Shown here: piece by piece, positions 25,681 to 38,099 of the stretch
Layout: each line of letters starts with the position of its first letter
Position numbering within the stretch: the first letter of the stretch is position 1
NCBI RefSeq assembly: GCF_021869535.1
Contig: NW_026262668.1
Location: 136,821,635-136,885,634 of the forward strand
Direction of reading: 5' to 3'
Origin: Mytilus californianus
Taxonomy: Eukaryota; Mollusca; Bivalvia; Mytilida; Mytilidae
Length of the DNA stretch: 64,000 nt
The notes under the pieces: model-generated
Seen by the model: only the letters and a program-made list of their open reading frames with translations
Database searches by the model: none
Told to the model about the DNA's origin: nothing
Made by a program: the position numbers and the translations under genes

Positions 25681-25689
25681 GGAAATTTT

Positions 25690-25905
25690 AATTCAGTCCA
25701 CCCAAATAACCAGGCATACTGAATTATCAAAAAAGACAACTCGGATCGTCAATAAGTCAACTCGGACGGAGACATGTCAACTCGTACTCAACCAACTCGA
25801 ACCCTATTTTTACCAACTCGTACCCAATATTTTTTTTATCATGGTAGTGTTCCATTTATAAGGTTATATCAAGGATTTGTATAGTGAGAAGGATTGGAAT
25901 CTCGT
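25690..25905 (+). repeat. 'CAACTCGTAC' repeat, unfilled paralogue of the 30541-31545 locus
   Basis: Contains several AACTCGGA/AACTCGTAC words, CCAACTCGTACCCAATATTTTTTTTAT, GTGTTCCATTTATAAGGTTATAT and AAGGATTTGTATAGTGAGAAGG...AATCTCG. The same order occurs on the minus strand at 31545-30541, but there about 810 bases of inverted-repeat sequence separate GGTTATAT from AAGGATTTG. The two loci diverge beyond AATCTCG. Confidence 0.75.
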
Positions 25906-26013
25906 GAACTATTTGCATTGCCTGTATTGAAATAAGCTGCGTATGATGAGATTTTGCGAGATTTACCGTGATGCATCTCGTTAGTCGTTTTTCGTCCACC
26001 ATTACAAGTTGAA

Positions 26014-26050
26014 TTTATGTCGTTTCCAGATAAACTCGACGTTTTGTAAG
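26014..26050 (+). other. possible first coding exon of an unknown gene
   Basis: An ATG (MSFPDKLDVx) precedes a strong donor, GTTTTGTAAGTA, in sequence richer in CpG than its surroundings. A possible following exon, AG|TAGAATACAT...CACCAAAAG|GTATTG (about 26665-26715), keeps phase and reads RIHSLHLSFHGHLHQK. Neither resembles a protein I know. It may be a non-coding RNA or chance. Confidence 0.15.
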
Positions 26051-28064
26051 TATACTATAACAAAATTACATGATGTGATACTTTTAAGTGTAAGTTTATG
26101 ACAGTTCTGATTAAAAAAACAGTTTATATCTTTACAAAACACATTGTCTGCATCTAAATATACTATGCATTTTATCTATTGGTCATTGTAATAATCCCGC
26201 CCAAATAGGCGGTCCAAACCACAACTTTAATCTCAATCTCCTCCTTCATAATACGGAATTGTGTTCAGAAACTTGAATTATATGAAATAAATGTGTGTGG
26301 TGCGTGCATATTATAAACTATATAGTGTAAGGAGCTTTCGTTGTTGTTATTTTAATGGTTATTTCAGACCAACCGTCAAAAATCGTCCCGCGTCAGTGCA
26401 AAAAAGGGTGGACTGATAAAATATCAATAAAGTGCCACAATCGGTCGATTTCAACACTAAAACGTAATTATATCAATTTATCATAGTTTATTTGTTGTAC
26501 TTTCTAAAACATTTGGCTTGCAAAATGATAACGTGTGATATTATCATATTTTCAAAATACCGCTACGGTTACTAGATGCATCCAAAAGTCGTTATAATGG
26601 GCGGGACCAAATTAACATAAATAAACTTCCTGTAGTCCCTCGAACGTGATGAAAAATGTTTACAGTAGAATACATAGTTTGCATCTGTCGTTTCATGGAC
26701 ATTTACACCAAAAGGTATTGTTTTTTCCTTTAGAATTGATATGAAAATGTACTGGGAAATACCTTTATGCCTTCAAGGGTTTACAGAACCCTGCTTACGT
26801 TCACCACATCAACTGAGTATATCAATCATACAGTCATGCACATAGGCTACTGTCATAGGTGATGGCATATTTTGGCAGTAGTATAAAGTGAAAATATAGG
26901 GACACTATTAATTTACAAGTTAAAGGCGTGTTCTTACTATCATATATTAAGACTGTCTATCTCTCCAATTTTTTGGTATACCTCAGGCCTGTACCAAAGA
27001 TAACAGGAGATAGTTACATTTGTATATGTGTATATGCATGTATGTGCTTAAAAGTGTGGGGGATAAGGGTACGACTTCAGTGCGACTAATTCAGTTAATG
27101 AAATAAAAAATATATATTGACGTCTTCAGGATAAATCACAAGCGCTCGTCCCAGACCAGTATAATTTTTCTAACTGCCCAAATGAATAAAAAGAAATTTT
27201 ATGAAAGACTATTTTTCAGGCTTTGTTGTCAAAAAGTGTTCCACAAAACAAAAAATTTCTTAACACTCATAAACAAAAACCAAAAAGAAAAGAACGGTCC
27301 ATTCACTTGTACATGTATGGAGAATTTGAAAGTAAAATTAGGCACTTCATCAAGGAGCAGTTATAAACTCTCAGCTCACTACTAAAAACTCTTCATACAT
27401 GTATTGTCAGGACTCTTGGGCGTCGGGGTTCATCATTTGAAATATAAAGAAATACCAAAATAGTCAAAAATTTTATGTTGTCATGGTCAAACATTTGATA
27501 TTCTTGGGATGGATACATGTCTACTAAAGTACATAATTAATCCTTGTTACCCCAATACAATCAACCGGTTATGTACTTGTATAGGATGCATAATGTGCCA
27601 ATGCGGACTTTAAAATTCTGAACTTTTTCTGACCAGACTCCACATTCTACATAAATTCATGTCTTGTATTTTATTATTTTTGTGATGTATTATGAACTGT
27701 ACACGTGTTACTTTGTTAATGTTCACACATATATATATATGTATACCATAAAACCCACGATAACTGGATTAATTTCAATAAAATACATATCCCAGCATTA
27801 TTATAGTGAACATGTAAATTACATCTGTTTACATGGTTTAAACAGTAACAGATTATACATAACCCAGCAGTGACGAGTGCCCAATTATTCTTTTTTAAAT
27901 TACTGCAAAATTCTCTAAATGTTATTTGATAAAAAATAATTATTTAACTTTTATATATGGACGGCTAGGAGAGTAGCTTACTCTTGATACATAAGTAATA
28001 AAATTTCAGTTACTGTGTATAATTGTTTAACATCATATTTGCATTAAGTTTTTTACTTTCAGAT

Positions 28065-28905
28065 GTAAAAGATATTTTGTGTTCTAATAGTACTTCTCTC
28101 TGAAGACAATAGTTGATTATGGCTGTGGATAATAATCAGGTAACTACATTATTATATATATAAAATAATACTGATACCAGAATTACTTTAAAATCATTAT
28201 ATTCAGAATTTGTGCAAGAATCATACCAGTGTGCCACATCTCTTAATATTTTTTACAGAAATTCTTAGTTGAATTCTAGCCAGCTCTGACAGCTTTCAGC
28301 ACTAGTACTAGTACTGCCACAAAATGTAATTTTTAGATTCTTATTCGTAGGCAGGTGTATTTTGTTTTACATGTAATGTTTTATTTTTTTTTGCTTTGAA
28401 ATTAAATGGATTAATATTATAATTTTACAATATGGAAAATGTCAGGGAAACCCTAATTATATTTTATGTATTTTAGTCTTACAAAAAAAAATGTTTGTTA
28501 TTTTCAGGATACCAAAGTTAAAGAAAGGAGATATGTTTCTTTGTGGTGAAAGTGCAAGAAATAACACCATATTCTGACTTACAAAATGATCACTCATACT
28601 GCATGCAATACAGGGAAAGGCATCAAACCAAGCCTCTAGAAGACATACATTTGTAGAATGTATTTTCTATGATGTACACGTCGCAGAGGATACTTTATGT
28701 TCCAAAAATTCAAATACAAATTGTGTCAGCTCCTGTGACAAACTTAAAACGGAAGTTAACCAGAGTATGAAATCACCATTATCAATATGTAAAATCCAAC
28801 CAGTGACTATATATTTATTCAAATAGTGTCATGAATGGAATTAAAAAAGGACTTGGAAAATTAACATGTTTTAATATTGCTTTGTGTGTTAATAAAATTT
28901 GTTAG
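28065..28905 (+). ncRNA. possible end of a spliced transcript, coding status unclear
   Basis: A splice-like acceptor (TTTACTTTCAG, about 28062) is followed by an exon containing ATGGCTGTGGATAATAATCAG|GTAACT (28119 onward). A second acceptor, TTATTTTCAG (28508), opens a block without a long frame (DTKVKERRYVSLW then stop, or in another phase IPKLKKGDMFLCGESARNN then stop). AATAAA lies near 28892. The joined peptides are only 20-40 residues, so a long non-coding RNA is as likely as a small protein. The rest of 26-30.5 kb holds only a family-A repeat (about 29570-29720) and unique AT-rich sequence. Confidence 0.2.
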
Positions 28906-30540
28906 CAAGAACAAACTTCTTTTATTACAAGACATCCAGAATACATGTCTTCATACATGTCATAGCGGGTACCAGCATTTCTGTGGTTGGGTGTTCCCAG
29001 ATAGTTTAGTTTGTAACAATGTTCCATTTTTTGGTCTTTCATGCTTGGTTCATAAGGAATGTTTAAAAATATTTCATGTGGGTATAAAAATAAGGAGATG
29101 TGGTACGATTGCTATTAAGACAACTATCAGGAGATCAAAGGACAAGGATGTAAACGAAGACAGGTCAGTTCTCACTAAGATAGGTTTTCTAGGTACAATG
29201 TAGGTACTTTTCGAAAGTGGATAACCAATGGATTTATTGGGTCAATGGGATGAAGGTGGGGTGATGTTGGAATGAATATTTTAGCTTGGTGAGAATAAGT
29301 AGAAGAAATAATGTTGCCCGTTCAAGATGAAAATGAATAAGCTGCTGCATTTCTGCCTCACATTAAGCATGTAAAATTATGTAAAAAAGTGAAAATGAAG
29401 CTATGTGACATAAACAATCTGAGCAACAGATAAAAATGAAATAATATTGACTATTTGTGAATAATCTGTCCAAGAGAAATCCTCCTGCCTTACCCCCTAA
29501 AAATGAAATGATTGTCCACTTATATATGCTCTTAATGCTAATAAAAAATGTCAAATCTTTACCAATATAAAAATAAGGAGATGTATGAATGCCAATGAGA
29601 CAACTATCCATCAAATTCAAATGAAGTGGATGTAAGCAATTATAGGCAACTGTACAGCCTTCAACAATGAGAAAAACCCATATTGTATAGTTGTCTCTAA
29701 AAGGCCACAACGTGAAAAATGTGAAACAAATTATCAATATGAGTAGGGTGTATGACACAATAAGCAGATAACCCATCAAAGTTATTCGTAAAATGCTATT
29801 AGTTGCTTGTGTTACTAATGTTTTTCACAAGGGAAATTTACTTGTACTTGCCATGGGTACAACCATTGATTTTAGGATATGAATGATACATTCATTGTTG
29901 AAGACCCTACATCAACTGTCAAGATGAAGAACAGGAATAAAAGCCATGTTCATTGATAATTTTCTATGTTTTCTATGTATTGGGTGCGATTTAGTTCTAT
30001 GTACATGTACATTTACTCCATATCATTTCAGTTTCTATTTTACTGTTGTTTATAATCATGAACTTATTTTTAACAACCTCTTGTGGTAGTTGGGTCAGTT
30101 TCATATACTAGAAGAAAGGACAAAGACAAGCTGCGAAAATAAATAATTGTTTTGACCTTCTCTTTGGGGTTATCTTATACAGCTATTACTAGTATCCTAA
30201 AGATGTGTTGGGCTACTCAAATTAAGATCACAAGAAAAACAACAACATAATTACGATAATTTTCGGCAACTGCCAAATGTAAACGACTATCAAAGTTTAT
30301 TTTCCAGCTTGAGAGAGGTCCTCAATATGACATACTCAGAAGGAATCGTGATATCTTTGCGAATTAAAACAAAATATTCATCAAAGATGCTAAAACAAAC
30401 TAAACCTAACAACAAACAAGTCAGAAATGATTATCTTGCAATACACGCTGTTCGACCGGATATTTACTAACAGGCGCGTATAAATTTATAGTGGCGAGTA
30501 CGCAACATCTCACGATACGCGAGAAGTGTCGATATACCGC

Positions 30541-31545
30541 GAGATTCCAATCCTTCTCACTATACAAATCCTTGGTTATATTTAAAATTTAATTGTAAGT
30601 ATTATTTTGTAAATGATCTACTAGATCATGTAGATTGTCTTCACATAATTTGTTTTAAAAATTCATTTATTAATATTAAAAAATCAGACTGAATATTTAA
30701 TATTAAAAAATGATTTTTTAATATTAATAAATGATTTTTTAATATTAAATATTCATTTATTAATATTAAAAAATGACAGTATTTTTTAATATTAAAAATT
30801 CGATTTATTAATATTAAAAAATGATTTTGTAATATTAAAAAATGATTTTGTAATATTAAAAAATCATTTTTTAATATTAATAAATGATTTTTTAATATTA
30901 ATAAATAGGGAATAAATTCCACAACGGCTTGCCATAAACGTATGGCAAATTAGATCATGTGTGAAGTTGTGTTGATTGGTTATTTAACGGCACGCTTAAT
31001 GTGTGAATAAGTGTTGATTTACTGATAATTGACATGCTTCAGGTGTGAAACAGTTATCAATTAATCACCGGCATGCGAACTACAATATACTCTTTGAATA
31101 TTTTATTTTATTACCTTTTCAATTTCAATTCTTTATTAGTTTAAGCACATTATTAATAAGCTTTAAAAACACGTGCTGTCCCCTTAAATCTCTATAGTAT
31201 TCACATTGTAATACGAAATGGAATTCATCTTCAATGGTATTCAACGTACAAAGAGCACATATTCTGTCTCACCTTTTTACTCATTGATATCGTCCGACTT
31301 CAACAAACAAATTATGTGAAGACAATCTACATGATCTAGTAGATCAATTACAAAATAATACTTACAATTAAATTTTAAATATAACCTTATAGAATGGAAC
31401 ACTATCATGCTAAAAAAAATATTGGGTACGAGTTGGTAAAAATAGGATACGAGTCGGTTGAGTAAGAGTTGCCGAAGGTACGAGTTGACATGTATCCAAC
31501 TCGGACCGTCTATTATGCCAACCCAGACAAAGTATAAAAGGAGTC
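30541..31545 (-). mobile_element. inverted-repeat element inserted in a 'CAACTCGTAC' repeat
   Basis: Arms of about 80 bases, 30574-30653 and 31307-31386, match in inverted orientation: GGTTATATTTAAAATTTAAT, ATTATTTTGTAA, GATCTACTAGATCATGTAGA, GTCTTCACATAATTTG. Outside the arms the sequence is colinear with 25690-25905 read on the other strand. The interior has an AT-rich array of TTAATATTAAAAAATGA units (30655-30905), unique sequence, and a LINE fragment. It looks like a non-autonomous DNA element that picked up a retrotransposon piece. Confidence 0.7.
31125..31268 (-). pseudogene. LINE ORF2 C-terminal fragment (zinc-knuckle end)
   Basis: 48 codons on the minus strand read RICALCTLNTIEDEFHFVLQ followed by C and YYRDLRGQ, then a stop. 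The CxxC...EDEFHF...C...LR layout is that of the C-terminal cysteine motif of many LINE reverse transcriptase ORFs, and it parallels the better copy at 61822-62190. An in-frame stop lies just upstream. A truncated, non-functional remnant within the inverted-repeat element. Confidence 0.65.
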
Positions 31546-31554
31546 TCCAGAGTA

Positions 31555-31680
31555 GACTATGATAAGATGAGATAAGATATTTTATTTCCAATTATGGGCC
31601 CCAAAGGGCATAAACATTACAACATCAATAATTTTTCATAATACAATACAAACAATGATATAGAAAAAAAGTTTAACGAG
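31555..31680 (-). mobile_element. LINE 3' tail with TATCT/TTATC repeat end
   Basis: Read on the minus strand: CCCTTTGGGGCCCATAATTGG, AAATAAAATATCTTATCTCATCTTATC. An AATAAA next to short ATCTT repeats is a common LINE 3' terminus and resembles the tail at 62378-62400. The rest of the element is missing. Confidence 0.55.
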
Positions 31681-34050
31681 AGCTATTTAAGTTCTTAAAG
31701 TATACGTAGATAAAGAATCTATAGTATGTTTTTTTTAATACTAATGCATTTTATTGCAAGTGTGGTTGATATAGATAACAAACAAGCAGCCCAAAAAGAA
31801 AAAAGAAAAATAGATATCCATATATGTATAGTACACAAAAAGTTGGATTAATTAAACATATAATAATTAGCCAAAAAGAAAGTAGAAATTAAGCATGTCC
31901 ATGACTCATCTTGTGTCAGCAGCAAATAGGAAAGTATTATGGTTTCCTAAAGGCAGCTGACACCAGGGGGCGATACCTTATGGGCCATAGGCATGTAAAA
32001 TGTGTGTAAATGTCTCTTTCCTACCTGTATACCTACTATGTATAAATGATTAATGAAGATTTCAATCAAAATGTAGAATCACCACAATCATGACAATGAA
32101 GTAGAAATTAGAATTTACATCAAAACAATTATTGCACGGCACCTGATTTGCAGTAGCAGAACAGTCCAAAGAATACAGTCTGGATTCTACTTCGTCAAAA
32201 TTATCTCCCCATTACGCCACCTAATTTTAGTAATCGTAAAAATGGAAGCCATTGTAGATTGGTATGAGGACTGCTGTTCAGTCAAACCCAGGATAGCTGT
32301 GCATTTCCAAATCACCATTTAAGTATTATAGATACAATGATCCGGGCTCATGGTTTCTTTTTCAAGAATCAACGCTTATCCATTGTATCTATAACTTAAA
32401 CTATTATGTTAATTATGTTAATGTCTTTTCAAAATTAAAGCCTTTTCTTAATTAGAAGGTATTGTAAGTGAGTTTAAATAACTATGTTATCATGTTCAAC
32501 GATGCATTAGCACATACTTACAACTTCTCGTCCAATCAAATTGCTTATATTTGCCTTCTAATTTTCATAGTACATACTTTTTCCATGTACTAAGTAACTA
32601 CGCATGAATGACCACAAGGGTAAGATTTCATTGTATCGTAATCAAGATATTAAAACAAAAATTGCTACTGGCTATTTTGAAATAAATGCTGTGTTACAAA
32701 TTAAACTAAACAGTGTGTAACTAGTTTTCAAATTGTTTTTCAAACATCCTACTATTTAATCTTTGGATCTAAAAATGTTTTTGACGATTAAAAGTTTCTT
32801 TCATTTAAATAAAGAGTAACACATATGTTTTTTTTTTTATACCTTGATTAGAGTACAACGCCATCTGAAAATTGTAATCATTTATCTTCCATGCAATTAC
32901 TTTGTACACAAAAAAGAGTGAACCATGAAACCTTGTGAAGGAAAATTATACAGCAATTTGATATATTTCGTCATGAATTGATTGATTATTGGTTGCTTAA
33001 TGTCCAGTGACAAATATTTCATGCATGTAAACTATCCACTAGACTACCTATGGGTACATACCAGGGCAGATCCAGTCATTTTTAACAGGGGTTCCAACCC
33101 AAGATAAAAGGGGGGTCCAACTGTATGTCCTCATTCAAAAGCATTGATCATCACAAAAAGGGCGTTTTCCATCCCCCTCCTGAACTCCCCCTCCCCCTTT
33201 TTGGATCCGCCAGTGCAAACTATCCATATGTGTAAAATTTATTATAGTTTTAGTTTTTAGGTGAAATTGAAAAAAATGTTTTCAAGATTGTAAAGCTTCC
33301 ACTGCAATTTAATTATTGCCTGCTTTTGGTCAATTTATTTTGTCATCTTACCATGTGAAGAAGTACATGAATAGTAAAACACCGCTTTATGTCAATAAAC
33401 ATACTTACACCAGCAGCTACCATCTTTTCATTCTGGATTCAATATTTTACAATGATACTAGTGAGTAGATTTACAAAACTACGTACATGAGCTACACCTA
33501 GTCAGCCAAAACATATCAATAGACTAATTACAGGATTACTCAAGTTGTAAATATGTGCTAAATTTGGCAAGCCCCTCGCTCTAAATTTCATAGTATATAC
33601 CTTTCCATACACTAACCGACACTTAATAAATCTAAGTTCACAACTAATTGGTTAGAGAAATACAAATAACATAACACGTCTACATGTCTTTAAATTTTCA
33701 GGCATCTGATTATTATCCGTAATTTACAAAATAAGACATATTCGAACTTATTTCTTAGTATTATATAATAAGTATGTTACCGAAATTTCTAGTAGGAAGC
33801 CTAATTCTAGGCACATCAGGATTTACTCGCATATGGATTTGCGGATAAACATTTGTAAAATAATGTAGTAAAACAGATGCAATTATACTATATTCATAAA
33901 ACGAAAATGGACAAATTGAATGTAATCATTTTCGTTTCAAATATGTGAAATAGCCAATAATAATCCAAAAATGAACGGGAAAACCCGCTATTCTTACAAA
34001 AATATCCACAATAAGATACAAAATTAGAAAAACGGAAAAACTAAAGAATA
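31681..34050. other. repeat remnants, no gene seen
   Basis: Contains a short palindrome around 32320-32390 (TTAAGTATTATAGATACAATG / CATTGTATCTATAACTTAA), a SINE-like tail at 32978-33025 (GATTGATTATTGGTTGCTTAATGTCCAG) and a C-rich dispersed block at 33065-33225 (GCAGATCCAGTCATT...GGATCCGCCAGTGC). A minus-strand ATG before a donor (ATGGTAGCTGCTGGTGTAAGT near 33420) has no visible next exon. Nothing else supported. Confidence 0.4.
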
Positions 34051-34054
34051 GGGA

Positions 34055-34175
34055 CAACAGAGAGAATACAGGGATTCGAACCTTAACCGACAAGGGTCTA
34101 CCTTTAACTTGACTCTTTAACTCATCGATCTTACCCTCTTTAACTCATCGATCTTGACCATGCTAACCTCACGGC
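34055..34175 (-). mobile_element. tRNA-like SINE head with internal duplication
   Basis: On the minus strand the block reads GGTAGCCGTGAGGTTAGCATGG (A-box-like), two copies of GATCGATGAGTTAAAGAG, then GTCGGTTAAGGTTCGAATCCC (B-box-like). The boxes are about 60 bases further apart than in a tRNA, so it is a tRNA-derived repeat and not a working tRNA. A second A-box-like stretch, TTGGTAGCCGAGAGGTT, lies on the + strand at about 34304. Confidence 0.45.
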
Positions 34176-35049
34176 TACCAACTTATACTATACAATTGCC
34201 TATTATGTATATATATGTAAAGTTACAAGCCCTGTCTGTCCGTTGTACCATGTGTATCATATGTTCATTTATATCTATAAAATAGACATCTAAATTGCAA
34301 CACATTGGTAGCCGAGAGGTTTCGTCGATGTGTTGATGTCACTCACACATAACAGATTTCAAGGCAGATAAAAATTACAAAAAATGAAGGTAAGTTTTTA
34401 AATCAATTCCATTATAGTGAACAGAAATCAGTAAATTAGCCAATTCAAACTTTATGAAATTAGGCACACAAAGGAAACAATTGAATATAATTTGGTGAGT
34501 CCATTTCAGTGACAGATTTAGGAAGGATTGATTCTGTAATAGTTATCCCACCGTCGGACTTGGTGTGTCAGTGTAAGATCACCCCGACGGCGGAGGGTCC
34601 GCATCCCCGAATCTCCAGCAGAATTGTTCCTGCTACAATACAAATAGCCCAAACTCAATGTTTATATACTTTGTTATAATTATCATTATAGACGTTCAGA
34701 GTTGACTTTAAAAAGACGGTCCGAGTTGACTTAAATTGACAGACTTAAGGTTAAAAAAAAAGATAAATAAAGAATTCAACGAATAGATAAAACAAATTCA
34801 ACCTAGACTTTTTTTTGCTTGAATGTAGTTTTATAATAAGTTTACAAAGATAAGTAGAAATTTGAATTCACATTAAACAATTTATTTGGATTATGTTTTG
34901 CAAAGCCAAAAACATGTAAATGATACTGCCATATAAAATATAACATTAAATCATTTATAATCATTTAAATACTACACAGTAGTTCAAATCCTCTCTTAAT
35001 ACTTTGTCTGAGTTGTCATTATAAATCCGAGTTGACTTTATAGACTGTC

Positions 35050-35295
35050 TGAGTTGACTGTATAGACGGCCCGAGTTCAGGTATAAATGTGAGCCATAAA
35101 AGTGTCCTATGAAAAAGTGTCCACCCGGACATTTTTTCACAGAACAGGTATATTTAAATGTGTCCGATGCTGTGAAAAAGTGTCCATTCAATCGGACATA
35201 ATTTCGTGATAAAATAGTATTAAATTCTGTCCTGTAAAGGTTGATCTTCAATAAGAGGATACTTTTTCACAGTTTAAAAAGTGTCCTTTAAAGGG
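35050..35295. repeat. 'AAAAAGTGTCC' palindromic repeat
   Basis: The words GAAAAAGTGTCC and its complement GGACATTTTTTCAC recur several times with opposite orientations. The minus-strand open frame across it (34961-35251) has repeat-like composition and no domain, so I do not call it. CCGAGTTGAC words just upstream (34670-35075) link it to the 25.7/31.5 kb repeats. Confidence 0.5.
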
Positions 35296-35334
35296 AGATA
35301 ATAAAAAAGTCACTGAAATGTTTCAGATAAATAT

Positions 35335-35700
35335 AGGAAGATGTGGTATGAGTGCCAATGAGACAACTCTCCAAGTAACAATTTATAAAAGTAGACCATT
35401 ATAGGTCAAGGTACGGCCTTCAACACGGAGAATTGGCTCACATCGAACAACAAGCTATAAAGGGCCCCAAAAATTACTAGTGTAAAACCATTCAAACGGG
35501 AAAACCAACGGTCTAATCTATATAAAAACGAGAAACGGGAAACACGTATAAACTACATAAACAGACGACAACTACTGTACATCAGATTCCTGACTTAGGA
35601 CAGGTGCAAACATTTGCAGCGGGATTAAACGTTTTAATGGTACCAAACCTTCTCCCTTTTCTGAAACAATAGTATAACATCACAACATAGAAAGACACAC
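35335..35700 (+). repeat. interspersed repeat family A, near-complete copy
   Basis: Starts GGAAGATGTGGTATGAGTGCC, AATGAGACAACTCTCCAAG, then GTACGGCCTTCAACACGG, CCATTCAAACGGGAAAACC, TTCCTGACTTAGGACAGGTG and TAGTATAACATCACAACATAG. Same family as 4400-4960 and others; here the 5' block is present. Confidence 0.8.
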
Positions 35701-35812
35701 TATAAAATATCAATTGGAAGGCTTAACTCAAACAAAAAACTATATTTAATTTTCTATTACCAAAACGTTACTCAGTGAATTAAGAACCAGTTATAATTTT
35801 ATATAAACAAAA

Positions 35813-35965
35813 ATGGAAGGTGTTGAATTCCAAAGCATTGTCAATTATCTTAGCTTAAAAGATGTCGACAAAAAGTATCCACCAGCCTCAACTGACAATG
35901 AGAATATAACTATCAGGCGAAAAGCATCCAACTATAAAATAAAAAAGATGAACTGGGCAAGTTGA
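35813..35965 (+). pseudogene. possible transposon integrase N-terminal fragment
   Basis: 51 codons from an ATG read MEGVEFQSIVNYLSLKDVDK, then YPP, then ITIRRKASNYKIKK, then a stop. The spacing of a tyrosine-proline followed by an IRRKAxxYxI(K) stretch resembles the segment before the zinc-binding region of retroelement-type integrases and KRBA2-like proteins. The similarity is short and from memory. It stops before the catalytic part, so it would be a remnant. Confidence 0.3.
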
Positions 35966-36124
35966 AGTGAGTGTACTTTACAACTATTGATAAAAAAAAA
36001 CAAAAGAGAGAGTAGTACGACTCGTAGTTCACATCTGTTATTCACATAGTTCATATTAAGTTCTATTAAATGTATAACTGTTTTTGTACCATATTTGTTT
36101 TGCGTTCATTTAAGAATTAAATGC

Positions 36125-36280
36125 TTCTTTTTGTAAATTTATTGGGGTGTAAAAGCGTTGACCGAAATACATTTTGTATGAAGCGCGGAAGCGCTTCATT
36201 CTGAAAATGTACGTTCGGTCAACGCTTTTACAACCCTATGAAATTACCAAAAGAAGCATTCAATACTTATAATTACATTT
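36125..36280. repeat. palindromic element (GAAGCGCGGAAGCGCTTC centre)
   Basis: Arms TTAAATGCTTCTTTTTGTAAAT...GTAAAAGCGTTGACCG and CGGTCAACGCTTTTACA...CCAAAAGAAGCATTCAAT, around a centre AAGCGCGGAAGCGCTT. A single arm occurs at about 36745-36800, where a family-A copy interrupts it, and another end at about 47540-47575. MITE-like family. Confidence 0.75.
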
Positions 36281-36487
36281 TTTCGCTATGAACATGAAAA
36301 CACGATTACTATCATTTTGTTATTTCATTTACCTGTGCACTTTATTGTGGAAACGTGTGTCATCAGGTATGTTACAATTCATGAAATTCATTTTGAAATG
36401 AAGAATGACGCGAGATTGCTGTTAACCAATCAAAATAACGTATAATAATGAAACATACATCTAATGTAATTATTATTTTGTACATAA

Positions 36488-37045
36488 ATTAGGCCGTTAT
36501 TTTTCTCGTTTGAATTGTTTTACATTTGTCATTGCGGGGCTTTTTATAGCTGACTATGCGGTTTGGGCTTTGCTCATTGTTGAAGGTCGTACGGTGACCT
36601 ATAGTTGTTAATTTCTGTGTCATTTGGTCTCTTGTGGAGAGTTGTCTCATTGGCAATCATACCACATCTTCTTATTTTTATATAGAAAAAAAAACGGATA
36701 GCTTGAATTAACTCTTAATTTCATGGTTGTATCATACAAATGTAATTATAAGAATTGAATGCCTCTTTTTATAATTTTATAGGGTTGTGAAAGCGTTGAT
36801 GTGCCTGTTCCAAGTCAGGAACCTGTAATTCAGTGGTTGTCAGTGGTTGTCGTTTGTTTGTTTGTTTTCCGTTTGCTGAATTTTGTACATAAGTCAGGCC
36901 GTTTATTTTTTCATTGTTATTTCGGGGCCTTTTATAGCTCGCTGTGTGGTATGGGTTTTGCTCATTGTGAAGGCCGAACGGCGACCTATAATTGCTAATC
37001 TCTTAGTCATTTTGTCTCTGGGGAAATAGCTGTCCTAATTTTTTA
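36488..37045 (-). repeat. two reversed copies of interspersed repeat family A
   Basis: 36488-36690 and about 36800-37045 both read, in reverse, the family-A blocks (AGAAGATGTGGTATGATTGCC, AATGAGACAACTCTCC at 36690; ...AGGTCGCCGTTCGGCCTTCAC in the second). Between them is the broken palindrome arm 36745-36800. A G/C-run repeat follows at about 37160-37345 (GATCCAAGGGGGGATTG ... CCCCCCTTTTTATATG ... GGCTGGATCTGCGCC), related to 33065-33225. Confidence 0.7.
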
Positions 37046-38099
37046 TTTATTAAATTCAGATATAACTAGAGACAATAACTGATTCGGAAGAAACACATGA
37101 ACACCTAGCACATTTCTGAACATCAGCATCTGCATATTGAGTATGAATCTCCTAATTGTTATGTTTGTCAGTGACAGATCCAAGGGGGGATTGTTCCGGG
37201 GGGGGGGGGGATGGAGGGGGGCGGGGTTTTTGTATGGGGACACTATGATATGGTTGGAACCCCCCCCCCCCCCCTTTTTATATGAATTGCATGTGTTGGA
37301 ACACTCCCCTTCCCCTTTTAAAAATGGCTGGATCTGCGCCTGCTTGTGATATCTTTCGAGGTTTATTTGATAGAGGGTTAATGCTTAATTACGAGGAAAA
37401 AACTTAACCTTTTGTTCTAATGCTAAAATAGAAACCAATTCTAACTTAAGAACGTTTAAATTGAGAATCGTTCCGGAATATCTTTGTCACAGATGACCGC
37501 AGAAATATTCCATTTTTGTAGCCACAACCATGCCCTCTTTTCACTGTTTATGATATCACCGAACATGCCGAATGCAATTTATCACGTGATTTATACTTGT
37601 CATGAGTAACACGACAGGTACAAATTATGGGGCAACACAAATACCGTATGGTAAATGATAAAAAAAAAACCCTGAAGGCAAAAAACGAAAAAAATATCAA
37701 AAGGGGCATGTCAATTTAACCCTTGACACGTTTCCTGTCTTTAAATTGCAGTGACTGTTTATATGATGTGAACGATGTTATAACAAATATACATGATGAT
37801 ATTAAAAATGTTTTAACACCGAGTGCGTATTAATATGTAGAAACCCGCTTATTGCACATGTTAATTAAATAGGACCAAGAACCACGCCATTTCTATAAGT
37901 ATATTAAATACTTAGATCCTAGATATATAATAGCCATATAATGGAATATCATATCTATGCTTAGACTTTAGCTCTTCTCTTTAGAATTGTTGTAAACATT
38001 TCTGTGTTATAGAAAAGTAGACTTTCTACGATTAAACCAACTTTGAGACATCAGGATGAACCTTGTCGATTGCAGTGTGATGTTGGGGTCGCAGTTTTA

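Noticed and set aside
29363-29779. 138-codon minus-strand open frame with hydrophobic stretches
   Set aside because: It crosses a family-A dispersed repeat (29570-29720) in reverse; hydrophobicity reflects AT-rich sequence.
32243-32330. Short + strand frame MEAIVDWYEDCCSVKPRIAV...
   Set aside because: Only about 27 codons with no splice partners and next to a palindrome; not enough to call.
34055-34175. A genuine tRNA gene on the minus strand
   Set aside because: A and B boxes are too far apart, with a duplicated 24-base insert, and no acceptor stem pairs; treated as a SINE head.
34961-35251. 96-codon minus-strand open frame (HFFTASDTFK...)
   Set aside because: It overlaps the palindromic GTGTCC repeat and has no recognisable domain.
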